From the NCBI GenBank assembly GCA_963767715.1, contig CAVYFA010000020.1, positions 1 through 64,000 of the forward strand: DNA of 64,000 nucleotides, written 5' to 3'. Each line of letters opens with the position of its first letter. The stretch's first letter is position 1. A model generated the notes under the pieces. That model made no database searches. It worked only from the letters and a program-made list of their open reading frames with translations, and was not told the origin of the DNA. The DNA is from CAVSXS01 sp963767715. GTDB taxonomy: Bacteria > Chloroflexota > Ktedonobacteria > Ktedonobacterales > Ktedonobacteraceae. This document shows, piece by piece, positions 59,579-64,000 of this stretch. Both the position numbers and the translations under genes were made by a program.

Positions 59579-61099
59579 ATGTCGCTTATCTTTCGATCCA
59601 GGAAGAGAGCACGCCTATTTCTAGCTCTCGCATTCTCCGTATTGCTGGTTCTCTGCTCAAGTTCGCTCGTCTTTGCGGCAGAGCAACTCACTCAAATCAG
59701 CAGCGACCCGTTCACCAACGCCGACAGTAATCACAAGACGCAGGTTGAGCCGGACACCTTTGCCTTTGGCAACACGATTGTGTCCGTCTTCCAGTCCGGG
59801 CGCTTTTTCGATGGTGGCGCTTCTGACATCGGGTGGGCGACTTCGACCAATGGCGGCGAGACCTGGACCCACGGCTTTTTACCAAACGCAACCGTTAACT
59901 CCACACCACCAGGAAAATATCTGCGCAACAGCGATGCCTCGATCGCCTACGACGCCCGACACAAGGTCTGGATGGTTTCCTGGCTGGGTATCAGGAATCC
60001 TTCAACCGGGCCGGTCGATGTGCTGGTGAGTCGTTCGACTGACGGCGGGCTGACCTTTGGCCCTCCCGTTGTGGTAACAGCGGATCAACAGTTTAACGAC
60101 AAGAACTGGACCGTCTGCGATGACACCGCCAGCAGCCCTTTCTATGGTCACTGCTATACCGAGTTTGACGACGCCAGCGACCTCAACCGCATCCAGATGA
60201 GCACCTCCAGCGATGGCGGGTTGACGTGGGGTGCGCCACAGACGACACCTGACCATACCTGTGTCATCGGCGGGCAACCGCTCGTGCAGCCCAATGGAAC
60301 CGTCATCGTTCCCATCGACGATTGTTTTGAGGCTAACCTCCTCTCCATCCGGTCCACCGATGGCGGACAGACCTGGCAGAAGCCGGTACTCGTGGCGCAG
60401 CTCCTCTTTGACTTACAGCCCGGGAATATTCGCGCTCCAGACCTCCCGAGCGCTGAAATTGACAGGTCGGGCAGAGTCTACGTCGTCTGGTATGATTGCC
60501 GGTTTGAATCCGCCTGCACTGCCGGGAACAATGATCTGCTGCTGTCTACCTCAGATGATGGCGTCCACTGGTCTCTACCTAAGCGCATCCCGATCGCTGC
60601 GGTTGGCAGCGGCACCGATTTTCTGCTTCCAGGCCTGGGGGTCGATCGCAGTACATCGGGCAGCTCCGCCCATCTCGGGCTGGTCTACTACTACTTCCCG
60701 TCTGTCAATTGCAGCCCCTCCACCTGCCAGCTTAATGTCGGTTTCGTTTCCTCCATCAACGGGGGGAAGAGTTGGAGTGCGGCAGAGCAACTGGCCGGGC
60801 CGATGACGCTGACGTGGTCACCACTCACCACCCAGGGGTACATGGTAGGCGATTACTTCTCCACCTCCATCGTGCCTGGTGATGATGATGCCACACCTGT
60901 ATTCATGGTAGCCCAGGCACCTACACCGCCGCCGAACTGTTCCAGCCCGAACGGCACCCCGGGTCAGGGCTGTCACCAGGCCACGTACACGACACCCGAA
61001 GATCTGCTGAAGATCATCGGGGGCTCGAATGTATCGAATGATGTGGCGCCGTCTAATCTGAATAAGCCTGGGTTGTCCTCTCCCGCAACCGCTTTCTAA
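59579..61099 (+). CDS. Secreted sialidase-fold (BNR/Asp-box) protein
   Basis: The 506-residue product has a Sec signal peptide (ARLFLALAFSVLLVLCSSSL, cleavage near VFAAEQ). A beta-propeller follows with about six Asp-box-like turns: STNGGETW, STDGGLTF, SSDGGLTW, STDGGQTW, TSDDGVHW and SINGGKSW. The sialidase arginine triad and FRIP motif are not evident, so hydrolase activity is uncertain. Near the end, GYMVGDYFSTSIVPGDDD recalls the WGDY segment of the other two secreted proteins. ATG 59579 follows AAGGAGGAAGACC. Such proteins may bind or cut extracellular glycans (inference). Confidence 0.8.
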   Translation: MSLIFRSRKRARLFLALAFSVLLVLCSSSLVFAAEQLTQISSDPFTNADSNHKTQVEPDTFAFGNTIVSVFQSGRFFDGGASDIGWATSTNGGETWTHGFLPNATVNSTPPGKYLRNSDASIAYDARHKVWMVSWLGIRNPSTGPVDVLVSRSTDGGLTFGPPVVVTADQQFNDKNWTVCDDTASSPFYGHCYTEFDDASDLNRIQMSTSSDGGLTWGAPQTTPDHTCVIGGQPLVQPNGTVIVPIDDCFEANLLSIRSTDGGQTWQKPVLVAQLLFDLQPGNIRAPDLPSAEIDRSGRVYVVWYDCRFESACTAGNNDLLLSTSDDGVHWSLPKRIPIAAVGSGTDFLLPGLGVDRSTSGSSAHLGLVYYYFPSVNCSPSTCQLNVGFVSSINGGKSWSAAEQLAGPMTLTWSPLTTQGYMVGDYFSTSIVPGDDDATPVFMVAQAPTPPPNCSSPNGTPGQGCHQATYTTPEDLLKIIGGSNVSNDVAPSNLNKPGLSSPATAF

Positions 61100-61130
61100 C
61101 TGTAGAGGAGCACTTTTAGGAGAATAAATG

Positions 61131-61163
61131 CAGGCCGCTGCCCTCACAAAGGGCAGCGGCCTG
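61131..61163. terminator. Bidirectional intrinsic terminator
   Basis: CAGGCCGCTGCCC (61131-61143) and GGGCAGCGGCCTG (61151-61163) form a perfect 13-bp stem with a TCACAAA loop, followed by TGTTTTG on the plus strand. It separates the convergent secreted protein and acyl-CoA dehydrogenase genes. Confidence 0.85.
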
Positions 61164-61185
61164 TGTTTTGTCAATCTGAATGAAG

Positions 61186-62292
61186 TCACTCCAACGCTGC
61201 CGCGTTGCGCGCCCACATCTCGACGGGGTGATCCTGGATGAAGCCCGCGCCTCCCAGAATCTGGATGCTGTCAAGGGTCGCCGATTTTGCGATCCTGACG
61301 GCCTGGCGCTGCGCTGCCTCGGCATCACGTACCAGCGTTTCCAATTCGGCCTTGCCGTCCCATTCCGCCGCCGCTCGCCAGACGAGCAGTCGCGCCGCGT
61401 CCAGGTTCATCGCCATTTCCGCCACCATAAAGGCGATGCCCTGGTAGGAGGCGATGGGCCGGCCAAAGGCGACGCGGTCCTTCGCGTAGTTTATAGCGTA
61501 TTCGAGGGCCGCACGCGCCATACCGCAGGCCACGCCCGCACGCAGGATATTGTACAGTGTGGCGGCGCGAATCACGCCGCGATTGCCCGGCTCCCCGAGC
61601 ATGCAGCTCGCGGCGACGAGGGCATCGACGAAGTCGTACGATGCGCTGGGAGCTGCGATCAGGCCAGGCTTCAGCGTGTCGTTGCGAATCATGATCCCTT
61701 CGCCATGCGCGGGCAACATCAGGGCACATAGCCCATCGAGGGCGCTCGTTCTCTCCAGTCGCAGCAGCACCACGCGTGGGCTTGAGGCGGGCTCGTGAAA
61801 CCCGTGAATCACGTCGCGTTTCCTGCCGTTGACGATGTAGCTGTTGCCCTCTATGCGTGCCGTCGCCGAAATATCGGCCAGCGCGTATCCGCCGGTGCGC
61901 TCTGCATAGGCAAAGCTGCCGCGCCGCGCCGCGCCGCTTTTCGCGTCACAGAAGGGGGCGATGTATTCCTGCTGCTGGCTCTCGTCGCCCGCCAGCAGCA
62001 CCGCCAGCGGCCCCATCAAAGAGCCGATGACGTTCATGGCCAGCGCGCCATCGCCGAATCCAAGCTCTTCCGAGATGAGGGTGTAGGTCAGGGCTTCGAT
62101 TGCACCCGAGCCCCCGAGGTGCTCCGGGAAGGGCGTGGTCAGGCCGGTCCGCGCCAGGGTCTCTGTCAGGGCGGGCGAGATATCGCCGCTCTGCTCGGAG
62201 GCGCGGCCTTGCGCGCGCAGTTGCTCGACGGCGAGGCTGCGCGCCAGGCTGCGTATCTCCTCTTGCTCCCCGCTGGGGGCAAAGTTGGGCAT
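61186..62292 (-). CDS. Acyl-CoA dehydrogenase family protein
   Basis: The 368-residue product has the family plan with the N-terminal helical domain (FAPSGEQEEIRSLARSLAVE), GSFAYAERTGGYALADISAT (about 129-148), NSYIVNGRKRDVIHGFHEPA (about 155-174) and RVAFGRPIASYQGIAFMVAE (about 270-289). The region after that contains IQILGGAGFIQDHPVEMWAR near the end, typical of the group, but the usual TEP motif is changed to AER-Thr. This may mean a divergent substrate or a non-dehydrogenase role. It starts three bases after the thiolase stop, so the two are co-transcribed. Confidence 0.9.
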   Translation of the reverse strand: MPNFAPSGEQEEIRSLARSLAVEQLRAQGRASEQSGDISPALTETLARTGLTTPFPEHLGGSGAIEALTYTLISEELGFGDGALAMNVIGSLMGPLAVLLAGDESQQQEYIAPFCDAKSGAARRGSFAYAERTGGYALADISATARIEGNSYIVNGRKRDVIHGFHEPASSPRVVLLRLERTSALDGLCALMLPAHGEGIMIRNDTLKPGLIAAPSASYDFVDALVAASCMLGEPGNRGVIRAATLYNILRAGVACGMARAALEYAINYAKDRVAFGRPIASYQGIAFMVAEMAMNLDAARLLVWRAAAEWDGKAELETLVRDAEAAQRQAVRIAKSATLDSIQILGGAGFIQDHPVEMWARNAAALE

Positions 62293-62295
62293 GCG

Positions 62296-63465
62296 CTAGA
62301 TCCTTTCGATAATCATGGCGTTGGCCATGCCGCCGCCCTCGCAGATGGTCTGCAGGCCGAATCGTCCTCCGCTACGCTCCAGTTCGTTCAGCAGCACAGT
62401 CGTCAGGCGCGCGCCGGAGGCTCCCAGCGGGTGGCCGATGGCTACAGCGCCTCCGTTGACGTTGACCTTCGACATATCCGCGCCGGTCTCGCGCTGCCAG
62501 GCCAGCGGCACGCTGGCGAATGCCTCGTTGATCTCGACCAGGTCGACCTGGTCGAGCGTCAAGCCGGCCTTGCGCAGCACCTTCGCCGTCGCGGGAATAG
62601 GGGCGGTCAGCATAAAGATGGGGTCAGCCCCGGCCACGGCAAAGGAGACAAAGCGCGCGCGCGGCCGCAGTCCCAGGCGCTCGGCTGTCTCGCGCTCCAT
62701 AATCAACACGGCCGCCGCGCCGTCGCTGATCTGTGAGGAGTTGCCCGCGGTAATCAGTCCGTCGGGCTTGAAGGAGGGCTTGAGCCCGGCCAGCTTCTCC
62801 ATGCTCGTATCGGTGCGGATGCCCTCGTCTTTATCGAAGATGCCTGTTGTGCCGTCCTCGTTCGTCACCTCGATGGGGACAATCTGGCCGCGGAAGCGTC
62901 CCTCGGCGGTGGCCTGCGCAGCCCTGCGGTGGCTCTCCAGGCTGAATGCATCCAACTCTTCGCGGCTGAGCTCCCATTTGCGAGCGATGAGGTCGGCGCT
63001 GATGCCCTGGTGGACCAGCCCGTTGTCGTAGCGTTTCAACATGCGCGGGCCAAACGGTACTCCGGGGCCATTGGCGGTAGACGACCCCATCGGCACGCGC
63101 GTCATCGCCTCGACTCCGCCCGCTATCACTATGTCATACGCTCCGCTGATCACTCCCTGCGCCGCGAAATGGATGGCCTGCTGGCTCGATCCGCACTGGC
63201 GATCAACGGTGGTGCCCGGCACGCTTTCGGGGAAGCCCGCCGCGAGCGCGGCGTTGCGCCCCACGTTCAGGGCCTGCTCGCCGGACTGGATCACGCAACC
63301 CACGATGACATCTTCTACTGAACCCGCGTCGATGCCGCTGCGCTGCACCAGGGCAGCCAGTACCTCGGCCATCAAATCAACGGGATGCCAATCTTTCAAA
63401 CGCCCGTTCCTGCGCCCAACGGCGGTACGAGCCGCGTCGACAATCACTGCTTCGCGCTGTGCCAT
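62296..63465 (-). CDS. Thiolase (acetyl-CoA acetyltransferase)
   Basis: The 389-residue protein cleaves 3-ketoacyl-CoA or condenses acetyl-CoA. Catalytic parts are VDRQCGSSQQAIHFAAQGVI (about 84-103, nucleophilic Cys), IAGGVEAMTRVPMG, NVNGGAVAIGHPLGASGARL (about 338-357, His) and ICEGGGMANAMIIERI (about 374-389, second Cys). Length is normal. ATG 63465 follows AAGGAGC; a longer frame to 63627 lacks a ribosome binding site. It lies between the MaoC-like gene and the acyl-CoA dehydrogenase, forming a beta-oxidation or ketone-thiolysis unit. Confidence 0.95.
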   Translation of the reverse strand: MAQREAVIVDAARTAVGRRNGRLKDWHPVDLMAEVLAALVQRSGIDAGSVEDVIVGCVIQSGEQALNVGRNAALAAGFPESVPGTTVDRQCGSSQQAIHFAAQGVISGAYDIVIAGGVEAMTRVPMGSSTANGPGVPFGPRMLKRYDNGLVHQGISADLIARKWELSREELDAFSLESHRRAAQATAEGRFRGQIVPIEVTNEDGTTGIFDKDEGIRTDTSMEKLAGLKPSFKPDGLITAGNSSQISDGAAAVLIMERETAERLGLRPRARFVSFAVAGADPIFMLTAPIPATAKVLRKAGLTLDQVDLVEINEAFASVPLAWQRETGADMSKVNVNGGAVAIGHPLGASGARLTTVLLNELERSGGRFGLQTICEGGGMANAMIIERI

Positions 63466-63580
63466 GAAATGCTCCTTGCTTGCTTTAGCGGTCTGGTGTG
63501 GTGGCAATAGGTGGACGGTAACTTCTATGTATAGAGTTATTGTACCACGTTCAGGATGGGATTTGTCCCTCACTGACCCT

Positions 63581-63976
63581 TCACCTCGCCAGCCGCACCT
63601 GCGCCGGAAAGCCACTGAACCGCGCACGCAGCACCTCCACGCCGTCCTGGTTCACCGACGTTGCCGACGCTCTGAACACCCGCTTCTCCTCGTCCTTCTC
63701 GTCGAAGGTCACGGTGCAGGTAATCGTGTCACCGATATATACCGCCTGCGCGTAGTCGAAGTGCATTTCCGTAGCGAGAAAGCCGATCATGCCGCCGATG
63801 TGCGTGATCATGCTGGCCGTCAGAAGGCCGGGGATGATGCGCCGCCCGAAGAAACTGCTCTGCGCGAAGGTATCATCGATGTGGTAGGGGTTATAATCGC
63901 CCGTCACGCCGCAGAAGAGCGCGACATCGCCTTCGGTGAAGGTGCGTCGGAAGGTGAAGGTTTGCCCTGCCTGCAT
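63581..63976 (-). CDS. MaoC-like hot-dog fold dehydratase
   Basis: The product has the (R)-specific enoyl-CoA hydratase hydratase-2 motif: FTEGDVALFCGVTGDYNPYH (about 13-32), then FFGRRIIPGLLTASMITHIG (about 42-61), with Asp and His of the catalytic pair. It fits the 130-150 residue single-domain type. The frame stays open for eight more codons to the window edge, so the true start may lie outside; ATG 63976 is only the first internal one. It lies 115 bases before the thiolase gene on the same strand. Confidence 0.88.
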   Translation of the reverse strand: MQAGQTFTFRRTFTEGDVALFCGVTGDYNPYHIDDTFAQSSFFGRRIIPGLLTASMITHIGGMIGFLATEMHFDYAQAVYIGDTITCTVTFDEKDEEKRVFRASATSVNQDGVEVLRARFSGFPAQVRLAR

Positions 63977-64000
63977 GGAGTCGAAAGCTTCACGTATCTG

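Overview
The window looks like a chromosomal piece of a Ktedonobacteria-type Chloroflexota bacterium. This is inferred from gene content and order, not from a marker-gene match. The signs are an OpcA-dependent pentose phosphate operon, a FhaA/FhaB/RodA cluster joined to a nusA-ylxR-infB-rbfA-nrnA-truB-ribF block, large secreted beta-propeller-like proteins with Sec signal peptides, CIRCE control of a Clp ATPase, and palindromic repeats typical of that group. I see no rRNA, tRNA, CRISPR array or prophage.

Layout. 1-4.2 kb: mixed small genes (end of a Nudix hydrolase, P1 peptidase, ABM-like protein, DinB-like protein, VOC protein). 4.26-8.8 kb: an accessory patch with an IS3-family element that seems to carry a methyltransferase passenger, an acetyltransferase gene between 33-bp inverted repeats ending in TA, and the C-terminal remnant of a type ISP restriction-modification enzyme. 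8.9-9.7 kb: a GC-rich SigJ-like ECF sigma gene. 9.9-16 kb: the leftward operon tal-zwf-opcA-pgl-rpe-yjbQ, which covers the oxidative pentose phosphate route to ribulose-5-phosphate, its epimerisation, and transaldolase. 16.2-19 kb: mutS. 19.3-24.3 kb: a LapA-like gene, two coupled genes of unknown function, then rodA, fhaB and fhaA. 24.3-32.1 kb: translation and RNA-processing genes, with a sigma-A promoter before nusA and a structured leader plus intrinsic terminator before infB.

32.4-36 kb: an ATP-grasp enzyme, an 11-residue-repeat (LEA-like) membrane-anchored protein, and an overlapping Nramp-like transporter with a changed metal site. 36-39.1 kb: histidine phosphatase, APH-like phosphotransferase and acyl-CoA dehydrogenase. 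39.2-46.3 kb: a truncated DMT exporter, a ClpE-like ATPase under CIRCE, a tandem pair of small membrane proteins, a cysteine hydrolase and an internally duplicated membrane protein. 46.35-47.9 kb: a decayed ISL3 transposase. 48.5-61.1 kb: three secreted proteins (two clearly related) interspersed with ftsH, comF, ogt and an acyl-CoA dehydrogenase. 61.2-64 kb: an acyl-CoA dehydrogenase, thiolase and MaoC-like module for acyl-CoA breakdown.

Five genes (DinB-like, methyltransferase, ribF, truB, one GNAT) are each split by a frameshift, and each total length is one base over a multiple of three. Because ribF and truB are housekeeping genes, single-base insertion errors in the assembly are as likely as real decay. 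The best candidates for new biology are the structured infB leader, the coupled unknown pair beside rodA, the repeat-protein/Nramp-like pair, and the two small mobile cassettes.
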